DNA of 64,000 nt from Strongylocentrotus droebachiensis (taxonomy: Eukaryota; Echinodermata; Echinoidea; Camarodonta; Strongylocentrotidae): the NCBI GenBank assembly GCA_035222895.1, contig JAVYIG010000888.1, forward strand, positions 248,001 through 312,000, read 5' to 3'. Of this stretch, positions 34,501 to 48,124 are shown piece by piece. Made by a program: the position numbers and the translations under genes. Within the stretch, counting starts at the first letter, position 1; each line of letters starts with the position of its first letter. Under the pieces are notes generated by a model, which ran no database searches, was not told the origin of the DNA, and saw only the letters and a list, made by a program, of their open reading frames with translations.

Positions 34501-34579
34501 CTGCAGAGAAACAGAAGAGCATTAAGCCTTATACCCTATGAAAGGTTTATGAGTCAGTACCCTACTGGCTCTCTGCGGA
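34501..34579. repeat. Hairpin element, TATTGTCTGCTGAGAGCC family (tandem pair, second)
   Basis: Left arm CTGCAGAGAAACAGAAGAGC and right arm CTACTGGCTCTCTGCGG. It lies 8 bp after the preceding copy in the same layout, the only tandem pair in the window. Confidence 0.7.
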
Positions 34580-35168
34580 TAGCAGTAGGGCTAGGTTACT
34601 GTTGATGAGAGGTTACTATTGATGAGAGGGCACTCGATGGTCAGTTTGTGTGCTAGAAAAAGGCATGGTGTGATGCAGTCCAGTAGGAGTATTTAACACT
34701 TATTATAATTTTCAACGGGACAAATACATTCTTATTGTATCAAAATCAACTTTGACTATTCTGAGATGGAGGTGAAATTATTCAACAGTTTATTTCTTTG
34801 TCTTTGAATGAGAAAATGAAACATTCCTTCCCGTTTTAAAAAAAAATTCTTAGTATTAGGTAAAGGCAAAATCAATGTTTAAAGAAACCTGCTTAGGATT
34901 AGGGGAGGGGGGGGGGGAATAAACGCTTAATTTGTTAACATGAATTCTAATTTTAATTACATCCATAGATTCCATACTGCAGTAAGAATACATATTAAAT
35001 CGTGCACATCATCATAGTAGAGGAGTAATTTCAAAGTGACTCCATCCGATTAATACTACATACATATTTTTGCTTTTTAAGAACATTCTGAGCTGACTTC
35101 TCAGCAGGTAAATACAACCTAGAAAGAATTAAGCGATAATATCAGTAGTGAAAGCTATCATAAAAAAT
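34580..35168. other. No gene seen
   Basis: AT-rich DNA with a short G run near 34905. Nothing supported. Confidence 0.5.
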
Positions 35169-35267
35169 ATTGTCTGCTAGAATTGAGAGAACCATAAGGA
35201 CACTATCTCAATGTAAAGGTCTTGGAGTTAATGCCTTTTTGTTTCCCACTTATCTCAGCAGACAATA
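35169..35267. repeat. Hairpin element, TATTGTCTGCTGAGAGCC family
   Basis: Ends TATTGTCTGCT (35169) and AGCAGACAATA (to 35267) are exact reverse complements and define the outer borders of the family. The inner arms (GAGAGAACCATAAGGA and TTAATGCCTTTTTGTTTCCC) are more diverged. Confidence 0.75.
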
Positions 35268-35786
35268 CCAGATTTGGCTGGTTTGTAACGGTCATTGTTT
35301 GGTGGAAATTGCATTTATAAGGGATAACTTCCTTGAATCTCCCTTTCATCTCCCCCGATTGCGTGTTTATCAGAGTTGAAACGATTATTATGGAAGGAAT
35401 GATGGATGTCTATCTACACTGAATGCATAATGAGAATACCTGAATGGGAGATGGCGTAACAGATTACAGTAAAATTGGTGAGTGAGCTGAATAAATATTT
35501 CATTGATGTATGCTAAATGAAAGCATTGTGACACTGTTAAGTGATTACATGAACAAGGATTTGTTCACACCATTTGTAATACATCAAAAGAGCCATCAAT
35601 GATATCAGATCTTGTTTACTCTGATATTAGGGAGAATATTCAATGAAGTTCCAAAATCTCCCAGATCTTTAGTACTTGTTATTGAAGTGCAGCATGAATT
35701 CACTGATTAAAAATCACATAATGTAGCGCTGACCCTCAGCGTCTCTGGGAGTCGAGAGCATTTACCAATATGTTGCAGTGCTTCCA
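35268..35786. other. No gene seen
   Basis: AT-rich unique DNA before the GAT array. Confidence 0.5.
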
Positions 35787-36495
<709 letters not shown>

Positions 36496-36513
36496 TTAAA
36501 TTGCACCAAAAAA

Positions 36514-36601
36514 TATTGTCTACTGAGAGCCAAAAAGGAATTAAATCATCTAGCCTACATAACACAGACTTAACACTCTTCTAGCTCTCCACACACAATG
36601 T
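36514..36601. repeat. Hairpin element, TATTGTCTGCTGAGAGCC family
   Basis: Left arm TATTGTCTACTGAGAGCC and right arm CACTCTTCTAGCTCTCCACA, inverted. It directly follows the GAT array. Confidence 0.75.
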
Positions 36602-37140
36602 ACAGTACAGATAATTAGTTTCCGAGTGAGGATGATACGCATCTGCAATCCAAACGCTAAGAGAGCCTGACAGCTGGCATGAAAGATGACCAACACCGCA
36701 AAGCAAAGGAACTGTAACTTACTATATAAAGAATGCCAAGAGCGGTAACTGACCATCAATCAATTCTTTGCATTCCACCAAAGTCCGACAAAAAATTCCT
36801 TATTTCCCTTCGTTTCCGTTGTTTGGAGGAAGAAACGTGCTCATCTTGACAAGTTGAATGTGGCTGTTTGAAATGTGGTTGATTTCAACCAATTATTTTG
36901 TATATAGTATATTTCCATTATAATATTTAACCTTTGTAATAGTAAATGTACTTCAAAAGAATGAAAGATAAAGCCTCAATGACAACTGCAAATCCTGACA
37001 TGCTCCCCTATACAACCCACGTTGGGATATGAAACAGGGCAGGCCACACCCAACAACAAGCTCACAAAGAGGATGTACATATATCGTACTCCATCTGTAT
37101 ATCCATGGACTTTTCCCACTTCTCATTCTCATTTTCATTC

Positions 37141-37142
<2 letters not shown>
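36602..37142. other. No gene seen
   Basis: AT-rich DNA. No supported feature. Confidence 0.5.
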
Positions 37143-37178
<36 letters not shown>

Positions 37179-37248
37179 ACTCTTTCTCCCTCATTTCCCT
37201 TCTTCTCTTTCTTCACTTTTCAAACTCCCTCTCTCTCTCTCTCTCTCT

Positions 37249-37288
<40 letters not shown>

Positions 37289-37310
37289 TCTCCTTTTCTC
37301 TCTCACACTC
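37143..37310 (+). repeat. (CT)n tract
   Basis: Several pure CT runs of 20-35 bases separated by TTTCTCACTC-like spacers. Overlapping Ser/Leu and Arg/Glu frames are artefacts. Confidence 0.9.
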
Positions 37311-39171
37311 ACACAAATCCATCAAGGGTTGGGAGTGTCTTGTTTGAGAGATTCTACATTCTTTCCTCTCCCCCTGGATCAAATTAGGACATATTTTCTG
37401 GTAAAATGAAAAGAAAAATTTTGTCTTTTGAATTAAGGAAAGAGAAGTGAAGCAGTCCATTGTTGACTGATGGTTCAAAGATGACATCATGACATCTTAT
37501 AGGAGTTTTGAGAGCACTTTGTTTTCTTTTGAAATGCATGCTTCCACGTTCTTAATTATTTAAAAAAAAACTATTTATGCCGGAATGTAATTCTTGACTT
37601 ATAGCTCCTTAATCCTTATGTTATAATGTATTTACTTGAATAGAATAAATCAAGGAGGTTAAAAGAAAGTATTTAACGCCTGTACAAGGAGTTCAATATA
37701 TTCTTGTGCTCTATCATTTTGCTTTGGGAGGTTCACTTCCGAATTAAAAATCTAAAGCTTATTATATATTGGTTAACCATCAAATATCTATTTTTGTGAA
37801 TGAGTTCCCCTAAAGGAGCTTTCTTCATACACAAGGATTACCATGCACGGACATGGACTTCTTAAGAGCGCCCTAAGGTAGTATTAAAATCAATTTGCTA
37901 TTTTGAGGTAGAATCTATATATCCCTGAGCGAGTATTCTTACTTTCTAAATAACAGTTTTTAATTTCATTGATTAGGTAAACAACATGTTTCTGCATTGC
38001 TATAAACACTGTAATCCTAATCTGTTCTTGATCCATAGTACAGATAACCCTATGTCTGTGGAGGAGATTGTAACCCTGTGGTGTCTATACAGTGTTTATT
38101 CTTTAACTTCTGTGTTTTTCCATTCTCAATTCTGTAAAATATCAGATTTTTTTTCTTCTCAGGAGACAATAGAAAATACAGAAAATAGTACATCAGCTCT
38201 TCTGGGAAAAAAAAAACACCCTTTCCCCCCTTGCACTTGGGATAACATTTTTATGTGCATGGCACCGCATGCTTTATCATGAAAAATCTACCCCTAATTT
38301 ACTTTCTTGTTGATTAATTAAAACCCTTTGTCATTTTGTTAATGAACTGCCTCTCCACCTCTAAAAAAAAGTAAAAAAATAAATACCTCCTCTAGTTTTA
38401 GAAAAGCATTAATGGTTGTAAGCTTGAGACGAAATGTTGAAAAATGAAAATTGAAACAAATATTGAGATTGAAACAAATATTGAGATACAGAAAAAGAAT
38501 CTTCCAAAATCATTTCAGATCACAACAATTTGCCTTTTAAGTATTCAGAACGATAACAATACCAGCCATACTGTCGTTGTTGTTATGTTTGTTTTTTCCA
38601 CTTGGAAGAGATTTCTGATGTCTCAAAGTGATGTCTCAGAATTGTGTATAAAATAACACATGAATGAACACTCCTAGCTTAAAAATGAAATCCGAGTCAA
38701 ACTAAATTATTCATACTCATGTTCTTAAAATAATGCATCTTCTTTGTGTGAAACCAGATTTTGATGCTACAGACAAAGGACTGAGGTTGACATTACTTCA
38801 TCCATATTTGATGATGCTATAAATCAAATGGTGGCAGAAGAGAGTTTAGAGACAGAAAAATGGGGAATAAAATCGTATAAAGGGAGAAGAAGTGGTAAGG
38901 AAAAAGACAGATAGGAAGAAAGTTATATAAAGACAGAGAAAATAGCTATTCAAAACTTAGCAACATATATATACTTTATATACAAAAGCTTCAAGAAAAC
39001 TAGCAGTAATGGTAGCAAAAAGGAAACATGGAATAATGTTTAGACTCATATTGTTCTGCTTTCATCACAACATACAAATAAACATGGACAATTCTTCAGT
39101 TATCTCCTGGAATTTTTTTATTAAAAAACTTATCTGCACTCAAGGAAGAAAAAAACACACTTCACAGCAGC
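37311..39171. other. No gene seen
   Basis: AT-rich DNA with short frames lacking domains. A near-exact TGAGATTGAAACAAATAT duplication lies at about 38440-38485. Nothing else. Confidence 0.5.
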
Positions 39172-39683
39172 TTAAAGGTAATACAAAGTTTTGGGAAATT
39201 TTGAAAATTGGGTGGATAGTGAATCTTTACAATTTTGATATATTTGGATGCCCCTGTAGATGTATTATAAGCACTAAAAAAATTAACCGCTAAAACACTT
39301 TTGTTTTCGAGAAAAATTGAATATAAAAATTTACCGGTGCTCCCGGTAAATTTTGATAAATTTCAAAGAGCGCCTACGGCCGTACAATGGTATAGCTGCG
39401 ACCATGAAAATCTCAGAATATGTAGTTGTGATATATAATTTTCAAACGGGAATAGCTAATCGGTCGATTTTAGTCAAGAAACATTGTTTCATAGCTAAAT
39501 TGATATCTTGACCTTGAGAGGGAGCTATACAACATAAAGAGTTTATTATTTATAATTTCATAACTTTAGACTCGATTTCAACCGGGACAACGATCAATGA
39601 ATATTGTAGGAACGCATATGCTTCCAATATGTTAATTTGAACCAAATTCATGACCCCATACCAAAACTTTGTAATACCTTTAA
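39172..39683. mobile_element. TTAA-flanked MITE, family B
   Basis: TTAA at 39172-39175 and 39680-39683. The 504-bp body begins AGGTAATACAAAGTTTTGGG and ends CCAAAACTTTGTAATACCT, an inverted repeat of about 19 bp with at most one mismatch. The body is noncoding. It shares the TTAA target and an AGGTAA start with 33266-33664, but the interior differs. Confidence 0.8.
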
Positions 39684-41560
39684 TATTGCTTGTATCTTGC
39701 TTTTTTTAACAAAGTTATCTGATGACAAGTATTTTTTTTCTTTGTTTCCTTTCTTTGGGGGGGGGGGGGCTTTTTAAGAGCTGTAAATGGGCTTTAAAAT
39801 TATATCTAGCACTTTTGTCTAACATTGTCTGAACATTTCATTTCATGTTCAATTACATGCATCACTGGAAGTTTATTTAATCACCATGGAAACATAATAT
39901 TTCATGTTCAGCATTAATACCTGAAAGAGGATGATGGAAAGATGAAATCCCCAAAATAATGAAAGTTGTCATCTCATAACTTCCCTCTTTGAAAGAGCTG
40001 ATAATGTATTCAATGTCAGGGAACACATGTAGAGAATTTGCCTCACTGCCAAGATCCGTTTGACTCTTTCTTCCTTTTTTCTTTATAAATCTCCTTTTCT
40101 TCTTCCTATCTTCTCCTTTCATTCCTTATATCTTCATGGCTTCTTTCTTTCATTCCTTTTTTTAAACTCTCTTCCTTGGTCCCTTTCTTTCTTCTTCCTT
40201 CTTTTCTTTTCATTCATTCTTTCTTTCTTTCTTGTTTCATTTAATTAATACTTTCATTTTTTTTTCATTCTTTCTGTACTTGTTTCTTTTGTAACCTTAT
40301 TTTACTCTCCTTCTTTCCATCTACATTTTTCTGTTCCTTTATTCTCCAATTATTCATTATTCATTCATTCTTTCATCTTTACTGTTAACATATTTTCTCA
40401 AAAGCATTTCAACTTAACCCACTTCCAGCCATGTTTCGCATAGACTAAACTCACACAAAATACATATCTGACAAATTGGTACACATGAATAGCAATGAAT
40501 GCTAGACATGATTGAATTCACATCTTAAAAATAGTCAAAAGATACTATGAATAGTACGACAATAAAAGTCTGCCCTAAGATTTAGCCCATTTCTCTTCCA
40601 TCAAGCCTTGTATACATCGATGCCCTTTGTCAGTTGAAGACTAACCCTGACATACGCTTCAGTTTCAGCGCTAAGCCGAGTACCGTCTTCGCAAAATTAC
40701 TGTAATCAAAAGTACATCGCAGCACCAGAGCAGACAAAAGCCATTAGTCAAACACAATTACTGAATAAGTCATTTTTCTGTTCCATTCTGTATTACAGCC
40801 TATTACAAAGCTTCTGCCCCCGGGCATGGCCGCTACTTAGGCAACCTCAGAAGCTACTGTAGGGTGCTAAGAGTCATTTTTAGGGGAATTGATTTTATAA
40901 ATTGAAATGCCTCAAAGCATCTTGCAGGATGGCCTAATGTGGATAAGCATATTTAGGATAGGGAGGAAAAAGTAGAGCAGGGCTTGGGCTGATATAGATG
41001 GAAAATGTTTCAGAGGTAATACATTTATAAAGTTTATTAATCATATTTATGGCAAGATGCTACATCAAATCGAATGACACAGATGCCCAAAGCAGGGATG
41101 TCCCAAAATGTTTAACTAATATCAATTCATTAATTCTTTTCAGTGAATGTACCACTCCTAAGTGAAATGTTGGCTAAAGAATTAACTCTTTTAAATGCAA
41201 TTAAATGGAAAGGGTTGGGTACCCAATTCCGGGCTTCAGGCAAGGCTCGAAACCTAACGTATCAATACCGGTATCGCTTTACGTCTCCGAACCCGAAATA
41301 GAGATCCAATCAAGACACTTGGGTCAAAGACGAGACGATACAATGTACATCGCCACGGTAACTCAAGCATTCTGTTTTTCTTACGTGCTGGTTTTAGCTT
41401 ACCCGCCACTAGAGTTGGATTGCCCTTCTTGCATCTCTCCATTACTCTCAATCAGAGTTAATGCTCAAGTGGGGATCAGCTAAATTGAGTGAAGGGATTT
41501 CAGCCCAGCATGCTTTGTTTTCATTTTGTGAATGAAATGGTTTACTTGTGACAGTGAGGG
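39684..41560. other. No gene; CT-rich patches
   Basis: A G run near 39760 and loose (CTTT)n DNA at 40060-40390. 40590-40880 is less AT-rich and could be conserved noncoding DNA. A frame at 41205-41483 lacks domains and splice support. Confidence 0.4.
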
Positions 41561-42420
41561 TGAGTGAGATAGGGGGGGGGGGAGGAGAAAGATGGGGGAG
41601 GGGAGAGATGGAAGACAAAGGGACACATGAAGAATTAAAAAAAACATAGACAGATCACATGAAAACAGAAAGAGATAAATTAAAATTGCTACATAGAGGA
41701 GAGAGTGAGAAAGAGAGAGAAATAATGAAAGAAAGAAATAATGCGAGAGAGACAAAAAAAGAGAGAGAAAGAGAGAATGGGAAAGGAAGTTAAAGGAAGA
41801 AAGACAGAAAGGATGAAGATCATGGAAAAAGGAGGAAACATGAATAGTCGGGGGAAAAAGAGAGATGAAAATGAGAAGTGTAAAACTGACCGTAAATTAA
41901 AGAAGGAAAAAAGAATAACAAATATTGCAACAAAGCATATGAGACAAATAATGTAGAGCCAGAAAAGGGGGAAACCCTGACAGCTCACAAGAAAAACAAG
42001 AAGAGTACCACAAAGAGAGGGTGAAGAGAGAAAAAGACGGAGAAGGACATTGGAAAATAAAGAATATACCGGTACATATAAATATACTACCTGATACACA
42101 TAATAGCAATTGCTAGACATTAAGAAGGGAACATTAATGGAAAAAAGACAAAGTCAAGCAGACGAGTTGAATAAGTATATAAAACATGGGATAAATAAAG
42201 AAAATTTATGCTTATCTGCACACATCTTGATTTCCTAAAAAAACGAAAATGAAAAACCACAAAATAGAGAAAGATAGGAAACACAAAACATCTGTGAGCC
42301 AAATACAAAAACGAACTTGTCTCTTACAAAGTGAAAAAGAGCAAAAACGGAGGAGAAAGCAAGAGAATTGTGCGATCGTGCATGCAAGAGAAGGGAGCGA
42401 GTTTGTGCATTGATCCAAGA
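41561..42420 (+). repeat. Purine-rich (GA)n-related DNA
   Basis: A G/A-rich plus strand with (GA)n and GAAAGA patches, including a G run at 41573-41582. Leu/Phe/Ser-rich minus-strand frames (for example 42120-41689) look like shadows of this bias. Confidence 0.6.
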
Positions 42421-43494
42421 TTGAAAAGCAAAAACGGAATCAAAATGAAGATGAATTATCCTTGAATTGACTGTTTTGCTTTGTTACAATGATCCACTAC
42501 TCCAGAGCAATGCATCTTATCCTTCCATGTGATGTATTCTCGCTTTCATCTCACTCGGTAAAGTGCAGGTAGAAGGTTGATACAAGTACAATCAATGAAG
42601 GAGTATGTCTTCAGCCTTCAGCCAAAAGCTAAAATACTCTCTTGTCATATTTCCATAGGCCAGTTATCATATATTCTTTCCTTTTTTACTTATGACACAG
42701 TCGACTGCATATTTAAAAAAAATTGTATTACAACAAAATGATATAAACATATGGGTTTTCATATTTATGTATCTTCTAACACACAGATATTCCTCAGGAG
42801 CCTTTATTGCATACAGCCTTTCTTTTCTTCCCCATTTGCCCTTCATTTACTCTTAAAATTATTTTATTTTGCCAAGATATTCTTCTTTTATACAGTTAAC
42901 CTTGTCATAAGTGAACGCAGCTCTAAATGGATCTGTTCTTCTTTGGAAATTCATCACAGAAGTACATTGTACATTTAGTAGAAAAGAAAACTTGCCTGAA
43001 AAGAATTCTTCCCAGGTTGCGTTCCTTTAGAGAGTGTTATCGCTGAGATTCATTGTGTTAATAACCACAAGGGAACGGTGCATTGCATCGCGTTGCCAAC
43101 TTGCCATTTTAATGCCTCACTATACGATAATGATTGACTGTGAGCCAAGCAATAACGCTGGCCTTGGAAAGGAAATGAAGTCCAATGTTACAGCATGTTA
43201 AGAAGACCTGTTTACACCAGTATACATTTACGTGATGTGGATAGAAGGTTGAGAGGTGATTGACGCTAAATTCGGGGCCAGACGTGCCAAGTTTTTTAAT
43301 ATCGGCATTGCCCTTTCGGTGTCTTTCCATACACACGACACAACACGTAGGACATTCTCATGTAGGCCAGATAATTTTAAAGGGTTTTGCACCATCGGTT
43401 TTAAAAGAAAAGAAAAAAATCATTTTGGATTCTCTGGAGAAAAGGTGGTATTTAATAGTATTCAGGGGTGATTTTGTATATTCTTATACAAATT
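42421..43494. other. No gene seen
   Basis: Mixed-composition unique DNA with no exon supported. Confidence 0.45.
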
Positions 43495-43663
43495 AAAAAC
43501 CTGTTTTGGCAACGACCTGCAAAGAAAGAACATCTGTCTATAAAGACCACATTTGTTTGTTTTCCTTAAAATAATGTTCTTCATCGAAACTTGTTACAAT
43601 AAACCTGTCTTTAAAGACCACTTTTTGTTTCTCCCTTGCAAAATCTTTTTAGACAGGTCTCAT
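43495..43663. mobile_element. MITE, ACAGTCAAACCTGT family, copy 4 (diverged)
   Basis: AAAACCTGTTTTGG at the left, TCTATAAAGACCACATTTGT and TTTAAAGACCACTTTTTGTT inside, and TTTAGACAGGTCTC at the right match the body of 23271-23466. The terminal ACAGTC bases are lost. Confidence 0.6.
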
Positions 43664-44528
43664 TTTTTAAAATAGAACTCTTTATGAGATATGAGCACTC
43701 CCCATCTCCCTGGAAATATTCAATTAAATATTTTACAGCACTTTAGCTAAGTTCCTCTCCACTCCCATTCATACTTTCCACTAACAACATTCTTTTCGCT
43801 ATTAAACATTCTTTTCGTTATTAATCATTCCTTCCGCTATTTAACACTAACACTAAAATCCATGCTATCAATATGAGACGATAGTAAAACTAATTCCCCT
43901 TTTCTCACTTTAAAACATCCTTTCAATAATGAACATCAGCAGACATATGTAAAATGAGCAATAATGCCTCGGTACCGACATTTAAAAAAACATGTTGAAC
44001 CTTCGTAATGGTGGCCTCTCTTTTTTAGCATCCATTCCATCAATACACGGCGCCTTGGTTCTGACCAATCCACCATTATGACACTCTATGTAAAAGAGAA
44101 GAGGCCAATTTAGAGAGGATACTTTTCAATGATTCATTATCTATGAATAATGATAAGCCTGTAACTAGTGCTCATTTACAGAGATACATAAATCATTTGT
44201 GTAAGTAGTGATGTGAGAGTTACAAACATAAACAGTTTAGTACAACTATAGAAAAGGAAATTTCTTTGATGTTTTATCAAGCCTATTGAAAATAAAAAGG
44301 TTAAATTACTTTTAGCTACTGATCTTTAAAGGAGTTGTTCAGTTGTTCAGAATTTCTTTTTAATTATCCATGTTCTTGCAGCATTGGTCAACCACAAAAT
44401 GACTACTCTGCTCTCAAATCCTCATAAATGTGCTCTGATGTTATTAATCATTGGCAGATCTAGGAAAGGGGGCACATGAGGGGGTATACCCCCACAGCAA
44501 ATATCAACCTATACTTAACACATAAGTG
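43664..44528. other. No gene seen
   Basis: AT-rich DNA with a small local repeat of CATTCTTTTCG-TATTAA near 43788-43850. Nothing else. Confidence 0.5.
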
Positions 44529-44610
44529 TGCCCATCTGAGCAAGAGATTGAACCCATGACCTTTGTATCTTCAGTCAAGTGTCAAACCACTTGACCATGA
44601 CAATGCCAAT
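44529..44610 (-). mobile_element. tRNA-like SINE head
   Basis: On the minus strand TGGTCAAGTGG matches the Pol III A box, and GGTCATGGGTTCAATCTC matches the B box about 35 bp downstream. The region between is similar in layout to 10901-10968 (CTGAAG before the B box). Probably a SINE derived from a tRNA, rather than a tRNA gene, as stems do not close cleanly by eye. Confidence 0.5.
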
Positions 44611-45274
44611 CTCCCCTCCCTCTGAATGTTAATAGAACAGCTTGCGTTGAATTCTCCAAATATAAATACAATGTGCATAGCATCCTACACAAACAAATAC
44701 AAGTTCCACAGCATCCTACAAAAACAAATGCACCACATAATAATAGAAAACTGCACATGAACAACTAATTTCAGGATGGGCCATTGACCCTACCATAAAG
44801 CAATAAGAGTACTAATTCCTCCTGCCCTGTTTACTGTAAAAACAGCCATCCCACTGGAAAAAACAGGGTACTTTCATATCTTGCTAAGATCAAGGCTTAA
44901 ACAGCAAATATCCTTGTTCACTGTGCCGAGAGAAATAAATGAAATGCGAAACTTGGACCAAGATGAGTTATGCTGGATTTATGCTCTACTTGGGAATAAT
45001 AGGGCTAGCATGACTAATGCAAGAAGAGTCGATATCGATTTGTCTTTATTTTGTCGTTGTACATTGAGAGCTGGTCGGTTGGTCGGCCCAGATGGTTTTG
45101 GGGGTCGTACATTGTACCATAAAATTAGATTAGCTTTACAAAATGACTGACCTCCTCGCAGGCCCAGGTGAAATTGAGGATTAGAAGAATAATTTTTTGT
45201 TGCTTTTGTTTTTTGTTGTTGTTTTAATAACTGCACTCATCCCAGTCCAAAATCTCATGAATATATACTCTTTT
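44611..45274. other. No gene defended
   Basis: An 89-codon plus-strand frame at 44881-45150 has a protein-like composition (for example LDQDELCWIYALLGNN) but no recognised domain. See the rejected list. Confidence 0.35.
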
Positions 45275-45430
45275 TGTCCATCTCTCTCTCTCCCTCTCTA
45301 CATCTCTCTGTCTGCCTCTCTCTTTTTCTCTCTCTCTCTCTCTACATCTCTCTGTCTGCCTGCCTCTCTCTCTCTCTCTCTCTCTCTGCCTCTCTCTCTC
45401 TCTGTTTTGTCTCTCTTTTCTTTCTCTCTG
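45275..45430 (+). repeat. (CT)n tract with CTGCCTCT units
   Basis: CT runs alternating with CATCTCTCTGTCTGCC, which occurs twice. Frames on both strands are artefacts. Confidence 0.9.
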
Positions 45431-46162
45431 AAGTGCTGTAGGTAATTTACCCCAAAATTTCAATGCCTTTTTGCTAAGAAAAGCGTGTTCGTTTGTGAGC
45501 AATAAAAAAACCCAGACATGATCCAAAGTATCGCCACTTGTGATACATAATTATTTTGGTAACATGGTAGCACTCAAAGGGTTAACGTCAAAGTGCAATG
45601 AAGGGTTTTCAAGAATATGCACATAATGGATATTTTTTCTCTCCGGCAGTATGATGGAGAACTTCACACAGATCCATAACATCCGAGAATAGACTTTGTA
45701 TCCTGTTGACGGCTAATTTTTTTGCCGCAGCCGACCATTCATCAAACCATCCCATAGCACCAACCCAGACCTGCCCTCACCCATCCCATGACGGCATTTA
45801 GTGATAATTACCAATTGCCATGACGATGAGGGGCTCGCTTAATGATGTGATCCCCGGAGGTGTTTTTTCTGTTTTTATCTTTTGGTTGGGTTGATGGGAT
45901 GGAAAATTAGCTAGGTTGCTTGCTCAATAGCAAGATGAAGAAATAAAGTAAAAGCTTTTGGTCAACTATAATGACAGATCATTGGTGATGTACTTTCTAC
46001 TTTGAATATACTTATTTCCCTTTTTTTACCCCATAAATATGAGCACTTCTCATTTGTATTAACGGCTTAGTTCTTGAAGCAATGCGTCTTTATTTTTTCT
46101 GAAGATACAGAAATTCTCATCTCATTCTTTACATCCCTTGAAATTAAATGTCTATGCATATT

Positions 46163-46200
46163 TCATGATTCAATTCAAGATTCAATTCATTTCATTTGCC
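46163..46200 (-). mobile_element. AATTG-type retroposon tail (minus orientation)
   Basis: ATGATTCAATTCAAGATTCA then ATTCATTTCATTTGCC. Read on the minus strand this is an ATGAATTGAAT tail like those at 47340 and 52905. Probably the 3' end of a short LINE or SINE fragment. Confidence 0.4.
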
Positions 46201-47334
46201 TCTTATGTTACTGAAACACAAAATTTGAATTGAGGTTAATAACTAGAGTTAATAAGAAGGCACTTCATACGTCAATAGCCTAACACTGTTTAAGGCCAGT
46301 TCACTTTCGTGGAGAATGGCAAATACCTTCACAAAACTGCCAATTTTGACAAAAGGCACTCAAACTCAACAACAAGGGAATCTTGTCACTATTTGAGATC
46401 CTGCAAAGAGAATGCTTAAAACGTTCCAACTTTTATACCCAACCTTCTCCCCATCCCATCCCTATCGTCTCTCAACTTTCAATTCAGGCGACAGGTATTC
46501 AATTGACAGGTAATCAATTGACCTATTTACCTCTTTCCTGTACAAGATACACCACACAACAATCCGAGGCTACATCGGCATACCATTTCACATGAATGAG
46601 TTGCAATGGTCTCATTTTCCATTCCTCCTCATGAAATTCTAAACTAATAATTGCAAATTATTTGTTGCAATAGCGGAGCGAGGCTTTTCTCAGAAGTAAT
46701 GATTACCTGATCTACCTGACTGAATATATATGGGTGCATTTTTTATGTGACGCTTTCTCTTTCTCTTTCGGGAAGCCGACAGAGAGAGAAAACAATGTCA
46801 TAACATATGTGGTAAAAGTTTTATTTTGCACATATTTTTTTTAAAGTAATCATGGCAGAAACTCTCTGTTTACGTGTCCTTTTACCAGATTTCTTTTTAG
46901 ACTGTTGTCCCTCCTAAAAAAACATGAAATTTTCAATTTATGCTACCATCGCGATGCTGCACTATCATACATAGACAAGACTAGACTGGCCTAGACAAAG
47001 AAGTATGCCAATTTTTTTTCATTTGATATGTTTGAGTATGAATTTGTACAAAGATTACCTCTATAAATCTGTAAATAGACAGCCTGAGATGACAGAGGCT
47101 ATAGAGTCTATGGAAACTACACACAAACATCAACATCAAACTGTACCTAACAGGTCAAAGATCAACCTACAGACATCCAGTTTTTAAAAATTCTTAATAG
47201 CGATTAATTATTTATGTCAGGGGACTATTACTTACAAGTTTTTCAATTTTCCTTTTTTGTTTCCAATTTCTTCATTCCAGAATTGTAAGATCATGATTGT
47301 TTTATGTTCCTTTCGTATATATATTATTTTATGG

Positions 47335-47393
47335 GTTTATGATTGAAATAAATGAATTGAATTAAAATAAATTGAATTGAATTGAATTGAATC
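47335..47393 (+). mobile_element. AATTG-repeat retroposon 3' tail
   Basis: GATTGAAATAAATGAATTG passes into (AATTG)n ending about 47393. AATAAA followed by a short tandem tail is typical of some LINE 3' ends. The upstream body is not recognisable. Confidence 0.5.
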
Positions 47394-48124
47394 TAATGAT
47401 GAATTAGATATGGTAAATGAGTCATTTGTACGATCTTCCTCCTCTCAAAGTGTACTTATAAAATTCCTTAAAATCTTCTTAGATTCAAAGGGGTTGGTCA
47501 AAGAAGTGCATTTATTCAATGAACCTGACAAAAATAAACATCTTCGACTCATCACCACCTTCATCACCACCATCATCACCACCACCAGTCCTCGGGAAAG
47601 ATACGGAAGTCATTCTGTGATGTAAGATGGAGGAGGGTATATGAGTAATCTTGGCCCTCTTCTACCCTCATCCTCTCGCACTCTCCAATCATGCTTAGGG
47701 AGCTTGACCCTGGCGACAGCGTGACGCCTAGGAATACCCCGCCCCTGGCGTATGAGATGTCTGAATTTCGCACTCGTCTATGTGTGTCACGGTATATTTA
47801 CATGCATGATGTAATACGTGGGTGTGTTTTGAAATGTAGGAAATGGAAAAGAGAGATTCCTTTCAATACTTCCATCATTTTGTTTAAATGTTTTTGCACG
47901 TGTATGCTTGAACATTTGATTTCAAGTGTATTTGGGGCCTTACAAATCTCATACATTATTAAGACACTGCCAGGGTAAATAAATATCTACACTTATTTCC
48001 TTATCCATAGAAACGGAATTGAATTGACATTAACCACCAGAAAAGATAGAAACTCAGGAAACGGTTATGATGCAGGCACATTTCTTATCCTTTGAAAGAA
48101 CGTTGTAACTATTCATAAGACGAA

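Larger units (their letters stand above)
45431..48124. other. No gene seen; retroposon tails
   Basis: 45,630-45,880 is less AT-rich and may be conserved noncoding DNA. Two AATTG-type tails are annotated separately. Other frames are short and unsupported. Confidence 0.4.

Noticed and set aside
44881-45150. 89-codon plus-strand frame with protein-like composition.
   Set aside because: No domain recognised, no splice or promoter signals, and an overlapping frame on the other strand is equally open.
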